NCBI GenBank assembly: GCA_963817485.1
Contig: CAWFOR010000012.1
Span: forward strand, 62,001 to 126,000
Length of the DNA stretch: 64,000 nucleotides
Source: Hyphomicrobium_A sp963817485
GTDB taxonomy: Bacteria; Pseudomonadota; Alphaproteobacteria; Rhizobiales; Hyphomicrobiaceae
Direction: 5' to 3'
Shown one piece after another: positions 16,872-25,448 of the stretch (position 1 is its first letter; each line of letters begins with the position of its first letter). The notes under the pieces are model-generated. The model made no database searches. It was not told where the DNA came from and saw nothing but the letters and a program-made list of their open reading frames with translations. The position numbers and the translations under genes were made by a program.

Positions 16872-18044
16872 CTAGTGCACGGCGCTTTTGGCGGCGGCGA
16901 CGGCCTTCTGGGCCGCTTCTGCGAGCGTCTCTGCGGTGATGACGTTGACGCCGCTCTCGTTGAGGATGCGGCGGCCTTCCTCGACGTTGGTGCCGGCGAG
17001 GCGGACGACCACGGGCATCTTGATGTGAAGCTCCGTGATGGCGTCGACGACGCCCTTTGCCACCCAGTCGCAGCGGTTGATGCCGGCGAACACGTTGAGC
17101 AGCAGGGCCTTGACCTTCTTGTCCTTCAAGACGGCCTTGAAGGACTTGGCGACGCGCTCGGGCGAGGCGCCGCCGCCGATGTCGAGGAAGTTCGCCGGCT
17201 CACCGCCCGCGAGCTTGATCATGTCGAGCGTCGCCATCGCGAGGCCCGCACCGTTGACGACGCAGCCGATGTCGCCGTCGAGGCCGACGTAGGCGAGGCC
17301 GCGGTCGGAAGCGTAGGTCTCGCGCGGGTCCTCCTGGCTCTTGTCGCGCAGCTCCGCGATGTGCGGCCGGCGGAAGAGCGCGTTGTCGTCGAACGACATC
17401 TTGGCGTCGAGGGCGACGAGGTTCTTGTCCTTGGTGATGACGAGCGGGTTGATCTCGACCATGGTGGCGTCGAGGTCGCGGAAGGCGCGGTAGGTGCCCA
17501 TGATGGTCGTCACGAGCTTGTTGATGATCTCGGGATCGACGCCCAAGCCGTAGGCCACCTCGCGCGCCTGGAACGCCTGCATGCCGACCGCGGGGTCGAC
17601 GACGACGCGGATGATGGTGTCTGGCTGCTTCGCCGAGATCTCTTCGATTTCCATACCGCCCGCCGCCGAGGCGACGACGACGATGCGCTCGGAGCCGCGG
17701 TCCATGACGAACGCGAGGTAGATCTCCTTGGCGATATCGGTCGCTTCCTCGATGTAGAGGCGCGAGACGAGCTTGCCGCCAGGGCCGGTCTGGATGGTCG
17801 CGAGCTTTTTGCCCAACAGAGCCTCAGCCGCGCGCTCGATCTCGGTGTCGTTGGAGCACACCTTGATGCCGCCGGCCTTGCCGCGTGCGCCCGAATGGAT
17901 CTGCGCCTTCACGACCCACTTGTTGCCACCGATCTCGGTGGCACGATAGGTCGCCTGCTCGGGGCTGTAGGCGAGGCCACCGCGTGGGATCGGCACGCCG
18001 AACTTCGACAGCAGCTCCTTCGCCTGGTATTCGTGGATATCCAT
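16872..18044 (-). CDS. mtkA: Malate-CoA ligase (malate thiokinase) beta subunit
   Basis: A 390-residue ATP-grasp protein of the succinyl-CoA synthetase beta family, starting MDIHEYQAKELLSKFGVPIP. It carries the nucleotide-binding ATP-grasp half (about 1-235) and the ligase-CoA half with the GCVVNGAGLAMATLDMIKL and NFLDIGGGAS segments. With MtkB it activates malate to malyl-CoA, which the next enzyme, malyl-CoA lyase, splits. GGAGCTC lies upstream of the ATG at 18044, and mcl ends 36 bp before. Its place in the serine-cycle operon is what separates it from sucC. Confidence 0.93.
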   Translation of the reverse strand: MDIHEYQAKELLSKFGVPIPRGGLAYSPEQATYRATEIGGNKWVVKAQIHSGARGKAGGIKVCSNDTEIERAAEALLGKKLATIQTGPGGKLVSRLYIEEATDIAKEIYLAFVMDRGSERIVVVASAAGGMEIEEISAKQPDTIIRVVVDPAVGMQAFQAREVAYGLGVDPEIINKLVTTIMGTYRAFRDLDATMVEINPLVITKDKNLVALDAKMSFDDNALFRRPHIAELRDKSQEDPRETYASDRGLAYVGLDGDIGCVVNGAGLAMATLDMIKLAGGEPANFLDIGGGASPERVAKSFKAVLKDKKVKALLLNVFAGINRCDWVAKGVVDAITELHIKMPVVVRLAGTNVEEGRRILNESGVNVITAETLAEAAQKAVAAAKSAVH

Positions 18045-18080
18045 TTTTCTTGAGCTCCCTAGACTGAACGAGTTTCTGCG

Positions 18081-19040
18081 TCAGGCCGCTTTGCGGGCTG
18101 CGTCCGAGGCCTTGATGGCGGCGGCGGTGGCGATGAGGTTCTTGGCCATCTTCTCGGAGGCGGCGTCGATCATCTTGCCATCGAGCGAAGCGGCGCCCTT
18201 GCCCTGCGCTTCGGCCTCCTTCAGCGCCACGATGATGCGCTCGGCGCGCTCCACCTCCTTGGCCGTCGGCGAGAACACGGCGTTGGCGAGCTCGATCTGC
18301 GAGGGATGGATCGCCCACTTGCCCTCGATACCGAGTGCGGCTGCGCGCTTGGCGCCAGCCGTGTAGCCATCTGGATCGGAGAAGTCGCCGAAGGGACCGT
18401 CAATCGGACGCAGGCCGTAGGCGCGGCAGGCGACCGTCATGCGCGACAGCGCGAAGTGCCACTGATCGCCGGGGTAGTCGGGGTTCAAGCCGCCGATGAC
18501 GACGGTGCGCGCCTTGTTGAAGGCGGCGTAGTCGGCGACGCCGAAGTGCATCGCCTCGAGCCGGCTGGGGGCGGCGGCGATGGCTTCGACGTTGGCCATG
18601 CCGAGCGGCGTCTCGATCAGCGCTTCGGTCGCGACCCGGTTCGTAAAGCCCTTCGCCACCTCGATCTGGCTGACGATGCACTCGACCGTGTAGACGTCGG
18701 CCGGGACGCCGACCTTAGGAATGAGGATGGTGTCGAGCTTGGAGCCGGCCTGCTCCATGATGTCGACGACATCGCGGTACATGTAGTGCGTGTCGAGGCC
18801 ATTGATGCGCACCGAGACGGTCTTGCCGGCGCCGCGCCAGTCGATGTCGTTCAGCGCTTGGATGATGTTCTTGCGCGCTTGCTCCTTGTCAGGCGGCGCC
18901 ACCGCGTCCTCGCAGTCGAGGAAGACGTAGTCGGCCGCGCTCTTCACGGCCTTCTCGATCATCGTGGGGTTGGAACCCGGCACAGCCAGCTCGCTGCGCT
19001 GCAGGCGGGCTTTGCGGAGGGGGAAGAGTGTGTAGCTCAT
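18081..19040 (-). CDS. mcl: Malyl-CoA lyase
   Basis: A 319-residue CitE/HpcH-like TIM-barrel enzyme. It cleaves malyl-CoA into acetyl-CoA and glyoxylate, the step that regenerates the glyoxylate acceptor of the serine cycle. Visible motifs are RSELAVPGSNPTMIEKA, VFLDCEDAVAPPDKEQARKN (Mg-binding acidic cluster), SVRINGLDTHYMYRD with the substrate arginine, and LIETPLGMANVEAIA. The length fits the family. AGAGGAACG precedes the ATG at 19040. It follows sga after 136 bp that contain a strong hairpin, and is followed closely by mtkA. Confidence 0.95.
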   Translation of the reverse strand: MSYTLFPLRKARLQRSELAVPGSNPTMIEKAVKSAADYVFLDCEDAVAPPDKEQARKNIIQALNDIDWRGAGKTVSVRINGLDTHYMYRDVVDIMEQAGSKLDTILIPKVGVPADVYTVECIVSQIEVAKGFTNRVATEALIETPLGMANVEAIAAAPSRLEAMHFGVADYAAFNKARTVVIGGLNPDYPGDQWHFALSRMTVACRAYGLRPIDGPFGDFSDPDGYTAGAKRAAALGIEGKWAIHPSQIELANAVFSPTAKEVERAERIIVALKEAEAQGKGAASLDGKMIDAASEKMAKNLIATAAAIKASDAARKAA

Positions 19041-19144
19041 CGTGGGCGTTCCTCTTGGCAGCGTTTTTGTTCGGTTGCAGCGGCTTGCATGAAGGCGGCA
19101 GGCGGAGCCTTAGAAGCCCGCTCTGCTAGCTTCGCGTAGAGAAA

Positions 19145-19168
19145 GGGCGGCGCTTGTTGGCGCCGCCC
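19145..19168 (-). terminator. Intercistronic hairpin downstream of sga
   Basis: A perfect 9-bp stem, GGGCGGCGC and GCGCCGCCC, with a 6-nt loop lies 8 bp after the sga stop. On the minus strand it is followed by TTTCTCT. It looks like a weak or partial terminator that could lower expression of the distal mcl-mtkAB-ppc genes relative to sga, or protect the sga mRNA 3' end. Confidence 0.6.
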
Positions 19169-19176
19169 CCGGAAAT

Positions 19177-20391
19177 TCAGCTTGCAAGTTTCAGCTTCGG
19201 CTCCGGCCGGCTGGTGGCGGACGCTTTGGTGGTGGAGCGGAAGTACTCCGCCGCCGCGCCGCTGCCCGAGCCGGGGACGACGTTGACGCCGCAGTCGCGC
19301 AAGGCCATCTCGACGCCGAACAGCACGCCGCCGATCATGATCTCGTCGAGCGCGCCGAGGTGACCGATGCGGAACACCTTGCCGGCGACCTTGTTGAGGC
19401 CGACGCCGAGCGAGAGGTTGTAGCGGTAGTAGGCAGTCTTCACGACGTTGGCGCTGTCGACGCCCTCAGGCACGACGATCGCGGACACCGTATCGGAATG
19501 CCACTTGGGCTCCTTGGCGCAGAGCTTGAGGCCCCACGCGGCGACCGCCTTGCGCACGCCCTCGGCCAGCCGGTTGTGGCGGGCGAAGACGTTGTCGAGG
19601 CCTTCGGCCTGCAGGAGATCGAGAGAGGCGCGCAGGCCGCGTAGCAGCTGCGTCGCCGGTGTGTAGGGGAAGTAGCCGAGGTCGTTGTTCTTGACCATGT
19701 CCTCGAAGGAGAAATAGCAGCGCTGCATCTTCGACGACTTGTGCGCTTCCAGCGCCTTGTTGCTCACCGCGAGCAGGCCGAGACCCGTCGGCAGCATGAA
19801 GCCCTTCTGCGAGCCCGACACGCAGCAGTCGACGCCCCACTCGTCCATGCGGAAGTCGAGGCAGCCGACCGAGCTGACGCCATCGACGAACAGAAGCGCG
19901 GGGTGCTTGGCGTCGTTCAGCGCCTTGCGCAGCGCGGCGATGTTGCTCGCGACGCCGGTCGCGGTCTCGTTGTGCGTGGCGAACACGGCCTTGATCTGGT
20001 GGCTCTTATCGGCGGCGAGCGCCTCGGCATACTTCTCGACCGGCACGCCCGTGCCCCACTCCTCGTCGAATACGGTCACGTCGAGGCCGAGCCGCTGGGC
20101 CATGTCGACCCAAAGGAGCGAGAACTGGCCGAAGCGGCTCATGAGAACTTTGTCGCCGCGGTTGAGCGTGTTGGAGATCGCGGCTTCCCAGGCGCCAGTG
20201 CCGGACGACGGATAGAGGAAGACGCGGCCGTTGGTGAGCTTGAACGCCTTCTTGACGTCCTCGAACAGGGGAAGCGTGAATTTCGGGAACTCGGGCGAGC
20301 GCATGTCCTCCATGCGGATGTCCATCGCCGAGCGGACGGCCTCGGGGACGTTGGTAGGGCCGGGAATAAAGAGATGCGTCGTGACGAGCAT
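19177..20391 (-). CDS. sgaA: Serine-glyoxylate aminotransferase
   Basis: A 404-residue fold-type I PLP enzyme of the class V aminotransferase family. It transfers the amino group of serine to glyoxylate, giving hydroxypyruvate and glycine, the entry step of the serine cycle. Visible features are the N-terminal HLFIPGPTNVPEAVRSAMD, the LFVDGVSSVGCLDFRMDEWG segment with the PLP aspartate region, and SGSQKGFMLPTGLG, whose lysine binds PLP. CGGAGGAAA precedes the ATG at 20391. It is the first gene of the operon. hpr, mtdA and fch, which often lie next to it in other methylotrophs, are absent here. Confidence 0.95.
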   Translation of the reverse strand: MLVTTHLFIPGPTNVPEAVRSAMDIRMEDMRSPEFPKFTLPLFEDVKKAFKLTNGRVFLYPSSGTGAWEAAISNTLNRGDKVLMSRFGQFSLLWVDMAQRLGLDVTVFDEEWGTGVPVEKYAEALAADKSHQIKAVFATHNETATGVASNIAALRKALNDAKHPALLFVDGVSSVGCLDFRMDEWGVDCCVSGSQKGFMLPTGLGLLAVSNKALEAHKSSKMQRCYFSFEDMVKNNDLGYFPYTPATQLLRGLRASLDLLQAEGLDNVFARHNRLAEGVRKAVAAWGLKLCAKEPKWHSDTVSAIVVPEGVDSANVVKTAYYRYNLSLGVGLNKVAGKVFRIGHLGALDEIMIGGVLFGVEMALRDCGVNVVPGSGSGAAAEYFRSTTKASATSRPEPKLKLAS

Positions 20392-20762
20392 GTTGTGTTT
20401 CCTCCGATAGCCGTCTGATCTTTTGTTGTGCCGCCCGCGAGTGCTGCGATTTTCTCCTGCAGTGCAGGGTTCCGTTCACGGATGTTTGGCAGCCGTTTCG
20501 GGGCGGAGCATCTATATTATGCGGCGCTGCTGCAACACCCCATCGGGCAGCGGCGGAACGCCGTAGGGTAGCGGTTCGACTACACCTGCGGGTAGGCCTC
20601 CCCACCCGCCGAGAAGGAGGGGCGATCCAACCGTAGTCCATGCGCTGGCTTCACCGGCCGCTAACCCGTGCAAACCTTAGCGGCTCGCCGGCGCTCCGCC
20701 AACCCAGCCATGTTGCACTGCGCGCGTTCCTCTTAACCACTGACGAAAATTAGCGCAGGTGT
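20392..20762 (-). promoter_or_regulatory. Leader and promoter region of the serine-cycle operon
   Basis: A 371-bp gap without a gene separates the LuxR-type regulator from sga, both on the minus strand. It is rich in inverted repeats: GCGGGT..ACCCGC (about 20590-20612) and CGGCG..CGCCG near 20558. An AT-rich ATAATATAGAT (about 20511-20521 on the minus strand) is the best -10-like element, but no well-spaced -35 is seen. The length and pairing suggest a long structured leader or several regulator sites. No known riboswitch could be recognised. Confidence 0.45.
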
Positions 20763-21455
20763 TCAGCGCGCGTCCATGGTTGCGGAGACGTAGAGCGCGA
20801 CCGCCATCGCCCGATTGCTGACGCCGAGTTTGTCGTAGAGATTTTTGAGGTGGTACTTGACCGTGTTGCGCGAGATGCCGGTGCGGGACGCGATCTGCAG
20901 GTTGGTCCAGCCATTGGCAAGTGCCACGAGAAGCTCGCGCTCGCGCGCGGTGAGCTCGCCCAGCGGATCGCTCGTCAGCGTCTGCAGATCGATGTAGGGC
21001 AGCGACATGCGCCCGCGCGCGACCGATGCTATCGCCTCGACCAGGACCGCGGGCTCGTCGCTCTTGGAGATGAAGCCCCACGCGCCGAGGCGCACCGCCT
21101 GGCGCAGCACGTCCTTGCCCGGCTCGCCCGTGTAGACGACGACGCGCGTCGCGGCGTGCCGGCGCTTCAAGGTGCCCAACACATCCGCGCCCGTCATGTC
21201 GGGCAGAGACCAGCCGATGATCCCGATGTCGGCCGGGTTCTCATCGACGAACACGAGAAACGCCGCGCCTGTCGGGACGGCGCCCACGACCTCGAAGCGT
21301 CCATCGCCGGTGATGAAGTCCTTGAGGCCGGCGCGCACGACGGGGTTCTTGTCCGCGATCACCACTTTGGGGCGCGCGGCTGCCGCTGGAACTGCGGTCG
21401 GGGGCGATGGAGACGGGTCTGCCATCAGGACTTCGTAGCGTCGAACGCTGAACAT
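20763..21455 (-). CDS. LuxR/NarL-type response regulator with degenerate receiver
   Basis: About 230 residues. A receiver-like domain (about 28-145) is followed by a LuxR HTH (about 165-225), with ELTARERELLVALANGWTNL and GISRNTVKYHLKNLYDKLGV. The receiver keeps an acidic residue in VVIADKNP, the threonine in VVVYTGE and the lysine in GFISKSD. The phospho-acceptor position reads DIGIIGWSLPDM, so glycine (residue 81) stands where Asp is expected. It probably acts without phosphorylation, perhaps through a ligand or partner. Its position just upstream of sga, same strand, makes it a candidate serine-cycle regulator. Start uncertain: ATG 21455 or 21425, neither with a good ribosome site. Confidence 0.88.
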   Translation of the reverse strand: MFSVRRYEVLMADPSPSPPTAVPAAAARPKVVIADKNPVVRAGLKDFITGDGRFEVVGAVPTGAAFLVFVDENPADIGIIGWSLPDMTGADVLGTLKRRHAATRVVVYTGEPGKDVLRQAVRLGAWGFISKSDEPAVLVEAIASVARGRMSLPYIDLQTLTSDPLGELTARERELLVALANGWTNLQIASRTGISRNTVKYHLKNLYDKLGVSNRAMAVALYVSATMDAR

Positions 21456-21509
21456 TGCATGATCAAAGGTGGAGCGGGGTGCAATTGGCGGCGTTTCACA
21501 CGCTATTCG

Positions 21510-22430
21510 TTAAGACTTCGCCCGGGTCTTGACGACCGCGACGTTGGAGCACGAGCGGTGCTCGATCTCGACGGTCGCGTGCACGATGCCGTAGCTCTGC
21601 TTGAGCCGCGCCTTGATGGCGGCGGCGATCTCCTCGGGCGGCGTCGCTTCCGAGACGCGTGCGTGCAGCGTCATCAGCGGGCGCTCCTCGTTGAGGCACC
21701 AGGCGTGAATGTCGTGGACGGACAAGACCTCGGGGATCGACGCCTCGAGATCCTTCTGCACCTCGCGGACGTCGAGCCCGGTCGGCGCGCCTTCGAGCAG
21801 GATGTGGCCCGCGTCCTTGGTGATCAGCCAAGCGCTGCGCAGGATCAAAAGCGCGATGACGACCGAAAGCAGTGGGTCGATGGGGGTCCAGCCGGTCCAC
21901 AGGATGACCAGCGCGGCGAGGATGGCCGCGCCCGAGCCGAGCAGATCGCTCATTACATGCAGTAGCGCCGCGCGGACATTGAGATTGGCGCCAATGCCGC
22001 CGCCGTTGCGCAGGATGAGCAGCGTGCCGAGGTTTACGAGGAGGCCGAGCGTCGCGACCACGAGCATGGTCCCGCCGAACACTTCGACCGGCATGAAAAT
22101 GCGTGTCACCGCCTCCCATGTGATGGCGGCGGAGATGAAGAAGAGCGCCAGTCCGTTCGCGAATGCGGCGAGCACCTCGAAGCGCTGGAACCCGTAGGTC
22201 CGCTTCCAGTCGGCCGGCCGCGCCGCCATGCGCACGGCGAGCCAGGCGAGCCCGAGCGCGGCGGCGTCGGTCAGCATGTGGCCGGCATCGGCGACGAGCG
22301 CCAGCGATCCCGCGTAGATGCCGCCGATCAGCTCAGCGAGCATCGTCCCGGCGGTCAGCAGGCCGGCCCAAAACAGCCGGCGCTCGTTCGGATTTCCGCC
22401 GCCGTGATCGTGGCTGTGATTGTGGCCCAT
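21510..22430 (-). CDS. Cation diffusion facilitator (CzcD/ZitB-like zinc exporter)
   Basis: A 306-residue metal/proton antiporter of the CDF family. It starts with the His-rich MGHNHSHDHGGG segment and has six membrane helices. Both metal-site motifs are present: ALVADAGHMLTDAAAL in helix 2 and LLHVMSDLLGS in helix 5. A cytoplasmic ferredoxin-like domain (about 215-300) follows. It exports Zn2+ or a similar divalent cation. The ATG at 22430 directly begins the conserved His-rich leader; an upstream ATG in frame adds non-conserved residues. It is a single gene, divergent from the TerC-family gene. Confidence 0.95.
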   Translation of the reverse strand: MGHNHSHDHGGGNPNERRLFWAGLLTAGTMLAELIGGIYAGSLALVADAGHMLTDAAALGLAWLAVRMAARPADWKRTYGFQRFEVLAAFANGLALFFISAAITWEAVTRIFMPVEVFGGTMLVVATLGLLVNLGTLLILRNGGGIGANLNVRAALLHVMSDLLGSGAAILAALVILWTGWTPIDPLLSVVIALLILRSAWLITKDAGHILLEGAPTGLDVREVQKDLEASIPEVLSVHDIHAWCLNEERPLMTLHARVSEATPPEEIAAAIKARLKQSYGIVHATVEIEHRSCSNVAVVKTRAKS

Positions 22431-22690
22431 GTTGTCCCGTGAGGCTTTCCAGCTTGGAGTATCGCACGCGGCCGTGACGCGCCAGAGGCGAAGCCGCTCG
22501 GGGTGCGGTCGCAGACCCGACAAGCGCTCCCGTTAACCTGAGCGAGTGGTGTTAAGGGTCGCGGGGTGAGCCGAGGTTGCCTTACCCACCTGCCTTGCGT
22601 ACATGACAATTGCGGCTAAAGCCCTGCGTCCTTCGAGTTGGCGTCGCCCCTCTGGGTGCTCAGGTGAGACCGGTGGGGACGTTTACGAGC

Positions 22691-23437
22691 ATGATCGCGG
22701 ACGCGGGAACGGCCTTTGGCGTCGACCAGATCGTCGAAACGCTCGGTCTCGGGGAATATACGCTTTCGGTCCTGCGCATCATCGGGGTCGACATCGTACT
22801 CGCCGGCGACAACGCCGTCGTGATCGCGCTCGCCTGCCGCACCTTGCCGCCGCGTCAGCGCATGGCCGGCATCGTGCTCGGTACCGCCGCGGCGGTCACC
22901 ATGCGCATCCTCTTCACGCTGGCCGTGAGCTCGCTGCTCGGCGTTCCCTTGCTCGGGCTCGCGGGCGGGCTCACTCTGTTCTGGATCGCGTTGAAGCTTC
23001 TGCTCGCCGAGGAGCAGACCGGGGAGGACGTGGATAGCGGCGCCACGCTCTGGGACGCGGTCAAGACCATCGCCATCGCCGACGCCGTCATGAGCCTCGA
23101 CAACGTGCTCGCCATCGCGGGCGCCTCGGGCGGCGATTGGATGCTGATTGTCATCGGCCTCTTGATCAGCATCCCGCTCGTCGTCGGCGGCTCGACGCTG
23201 GTGATGGCGGTCCTGCACAAATTTCCGGTGCTGGTCTGGGGCGGCGCCGCGCTGCTTGGCTGGATCGCCGCCGAGCTGATCGTCGGCGAGCAGCTGCTGC
23301 AGCCGTTAGTTGCCGAGATCACTCAGCACCTGGGGGTCGGCCTGCACACGTTCGACCGGTGGAGCGCCGCGTTCGGCGCCCTGCTCGTCGTCTGCGTCGG
23401 CGCTCTGCTCAAGCGGGCGCGGGCAAGTCCCGGCTGA
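22691..23437 (+). CDS. TerC/YjbE-family integral membrane protein
   Basis: A protein of about 248 residues with seven or so hydrophobic helices. Its two family motifs, VDIVLAGDNAVVIALA and IADAVMSLDNVLAIAG, carry the paired acidic residues typical of TerC proteins. Relatives are linked to manganese export or metal insertion into exported proteins. The ATG at 22691 was chosen because GGTGGGGACG precedes it and conserved sequence follows; the open frame reaches a TTG at 22610. It is divergent from the CDF exporter, so the pair may serve metal homeostasis, though that is only context. Confidence 0.88.
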   Translation: MIADAGTAFGVDQIVETLGLGEYTLSVLRIIGVDIVLAGDNAVVIALACRTLPPRQRMAGIVLGTAAAVTMRILFTLAVSSLLGVPLLGLAGGLTLFWIALKLLLAEEQTGEDVDSGATLWDAVKTIAIADAVMSLDNVLAIAGASGGDWMLIVIGLLISIPLVVGGSTLVMAVLHKFPVLVWGGAALLGWIAAELIVGEQLLQPLVAEITQHLGVGLHTFDRWSAAFGALLVVCVGALLKRARASPG

Positions 23438-23611
23438 CGCATCGCGCGTGCAGTGCGGCATGGCGTCTGCCCGGCCTCGGTCAGAAAGTGGAGGCTTGGC
23501 GGGCGCCGCTCGAACCGCCAATATCGGCTCGGAACTGACGATCGGCCTGGCGCGGGTTGACTCCGCCGGCGCCGCCCAACAAACAGAAACGCTTTTGGAG
23601 GAACGAGACCC

Positions 23612-25288
23612 GTGACCGTCAAGTCCGACATCGAGATTGCACGCGCGGCGACGATGAAGCCGATCGCCGAGGTTGCCGCCAAGGTGGGCATACCTGCCGA
23701 CGCGCTCGTTCCCTATGGCACGACCAAGGCCAAGGTCTCCTTCGACTACATAAACTCGCTGAAGGGCCGGCCGGACGGGAAGCTCGTTCTCGTCACCGCC
23801 ATCAGCCCGACGCCGGCCGGCGAGGGCAAGACGACGACGACGGTCGGCCTCGGCGACGGCCTCAACCGCATCGGCAAGAAGGCCATGATGTGCCTGCGCG
23901 AGCCGTCGCTCGGCCCCTGCTTCGGCGTGAAGGGCGGCGCGGCCGGCGGCGGCTACGCCCAGGTCGTGCCGATGGAGGACATCAACCTCCACTTCACCGG
24001 CGACTTCCACGCCATCACGTCGGCGCACAACCTGCTGTCGGCGATGCTGGACAACCACATCTACTGGGGCAACTCGCTCGGCCTCGACACCCGCCGCATC
24101 GCCTGGCGACGCGTGCTCGACATGAACGACCGCGCCCTGCGCGAGATCGTCAACTCGCTCGGCGGCGTGTCGAACGGCTTCCCCCGCTCGGACGGCTTCG
24201 ACATCACGGTTGCCTCCGAGGTCATGGCCATCTTCTGCCTCGCGCTCGATCTCAAGGATCTGGAACGCCGCCTCGGCAACATGCTCATCGGCTACACGCG
24301 CGATAAGACGCCGGTGCGCGCGCGCGAGCTCAAGGCCGACGGCGCCATGACGGTGCTCCTGAAGGACGCACTGATGCCGAACCTCGTGCAGACGCTCGAG
24401 AACAACCCCGTGTTCATCCATGGCGGCCCCTTCGCCAACATCGCGCATGGCTGCAACTCGGTGCTGGCGACCAAGACGGCGCTCAAGCTCTCCGACTACG
24501 TGGTGACGGAGGCGGGGTTCGGAGCCGACCTCGGCGCCGAGAAGTTCTTCGACATCAAATGCCGCAAGGCCGGGCTGACGCCCTCCGCCGCCGTCGTCGT
24601 GGCGACCGTGCGTGCGCTCAAGATGCACGGCGGCGTCTCCAAGGAGAACCTGAAGAACGAGAACGTGATGGCGGTCAACAAGGGCTGCGAGAACCTGAAG
24701 CGGCACCTGGAGAACATCGCCAAGTTCGGCGTCCCCGTCGCGGTCGCGATCAACCGCTTCATCACCGACACGGACGCGGAGATGAAGGAGGTCATGAACG
24801 CCGCCGAGAGCATGGGGGCCAAGGCCTTCGTGTGCACGCACTGGGCCGACGGCGGCGCCGGCACCGAGGCGCTGGCGCGCCACATCGTGGAGCTTGCCGA
24901 CGGAGGCAAGGCTGCATTCAAGCCGCTCTACTCCGACGACCTGCCGCTGCGCGACAAGGTGCGCACCATCGCGACCGAGATCTATCGCGCCGCCGATATC
25001 GCCTGCGACGCCTCCGTCGAAACGGCATTCAAGGATCTGGAGGCCGGCGGCTTCGGCAAGCTGCCGATCTGCATGGCCAAGACCCAGTATTCGTTCTCGA
25101 CCGATCCTAACAAGCGCGGCGCTCCCACCGGACACACGGTGCCCGTGCGCGAGCTGAGGCTTTCCGCGGGCGCGGAGTTCGTGGTTGCCATCACGGGCGA
25201 GATCATGACCATGCCGGGCCTGCCGCGCGTGCCGGCCGCTGAGTCGATACGCATCAATTCGCAAGGCCAAGTGGAGGGTCTCTTCTGA
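23612..25288 (+). CDS. fhs: Formate-tetrahydrofolate ligase
   Basis: A 558-residue enzyme that makes 10-formyl-THF from formate, THF and ATP, feeding formate carbon into the serine cycle. The P-loop TPAGEGKTTTTVGL (residues 67-80), the MCLREPSLGPCFGVKGGAAG segment and the GGYAQVVPMEDINLHFTGD signature are all present. Length is normal. The GTG start at 23612 follows TTGGAGGAACG, a strong ribosome site. It stands alone on the plus strand, 3.2 kb from the serine-cycle operon. Its gene is also called ftfL in methylotrophs. Confidence 0.97.
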   Translation: MTVKSDIEIARAATMKPIAEVAAKVGIPADALVPYGTTKAKVSFDYINSLKGRPDGKLVLVTAISPTPAGEGKTTTTVGLGDGLNRIGKKAMMCLREPSLGPCFGVKGGAAGGGYAQVVPMEDINLHFTGDFHAITSAHNLLSAMLDNHIYWGNSLGLDTRRIAWRRVLDMNDRALREIVNSLGGVSNGFPRSDGFDITVASEVMAIFCLALDLKDLERRLGNMLIGYTRDKTPVRARELKADGAMTVLLKDALMPNLVQTLENNPVFIHGGPFANIAHGCNSVLATKTALKLSDYVVTEAGFGADLGAEKFFDIKCRKAGLTPSAAVVVATVRALKMHGGVSKENLKNENVMAVNKGCENLKRHLENIAKFGVPVAVAINRFITDTDAEMKEVMNAAESMGAKAFVCTHWADGGAGTEALARHIVELADGGKAAFKPLYSDDLPLRDKVRTIATEIYRAADIACDASVETAFKDLEAGGFGKLPICMAKTQYSFSTDPNKRGAPTGHTVPVRELRLSAGAEFVVAITGEIMTMPGLPRVPAAESIRINSQGQVEGLF

Positions 25289-25448
25289 GATCCGAACCCT
25301 CGAAGGCCGCCGACGAATGCTGCCGTTTCTTCGGGCAACTGCCCTCGCTTAAGGCAGGCCGCTCGGCGCGATTTGGTGCTATTTGTTGCAATGCGGGGTG
25401 CGAGTATTAGTGCGGGTGCGCAGCGGCCCGGCAATTGCGGGTCGATTT

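Noticed and set aside
16872..18044. Calling mtkAB as succinyl-CoA synthetase sucCD
   Set aside because: The neighbours are malyl-CoA lyase, serine-glyoxylate aminotransferase and PEP carboxylase, not TCA-cycle genes, so malate-CoA ligase fits better.
16875..18053. Plus-strand frame opposite mtkA
   Set aside because: Asp/Val/Gly-rich mirror of the mtkA sequence with no family resemblance.
20570..20590. GGTTCGA as a possible tRNA T-loop
   Set aside because: No acceptor stem, anticodon arm or CCA-compatible end could be folded around it.
20580..20640. Glycine-riboswitch-like wording (GCCGA..AAGGAG) in the sga leader
   Set aside because: The flanking aptamer sequence and paired elements do not fit, and it reads on the opposite strand to sga.
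23306..25270. Minus-strand frame of about 650 codons opposite fhs
   Set aside because: Shadow of fhs; His/Arg/Asp-rich and motif-free.
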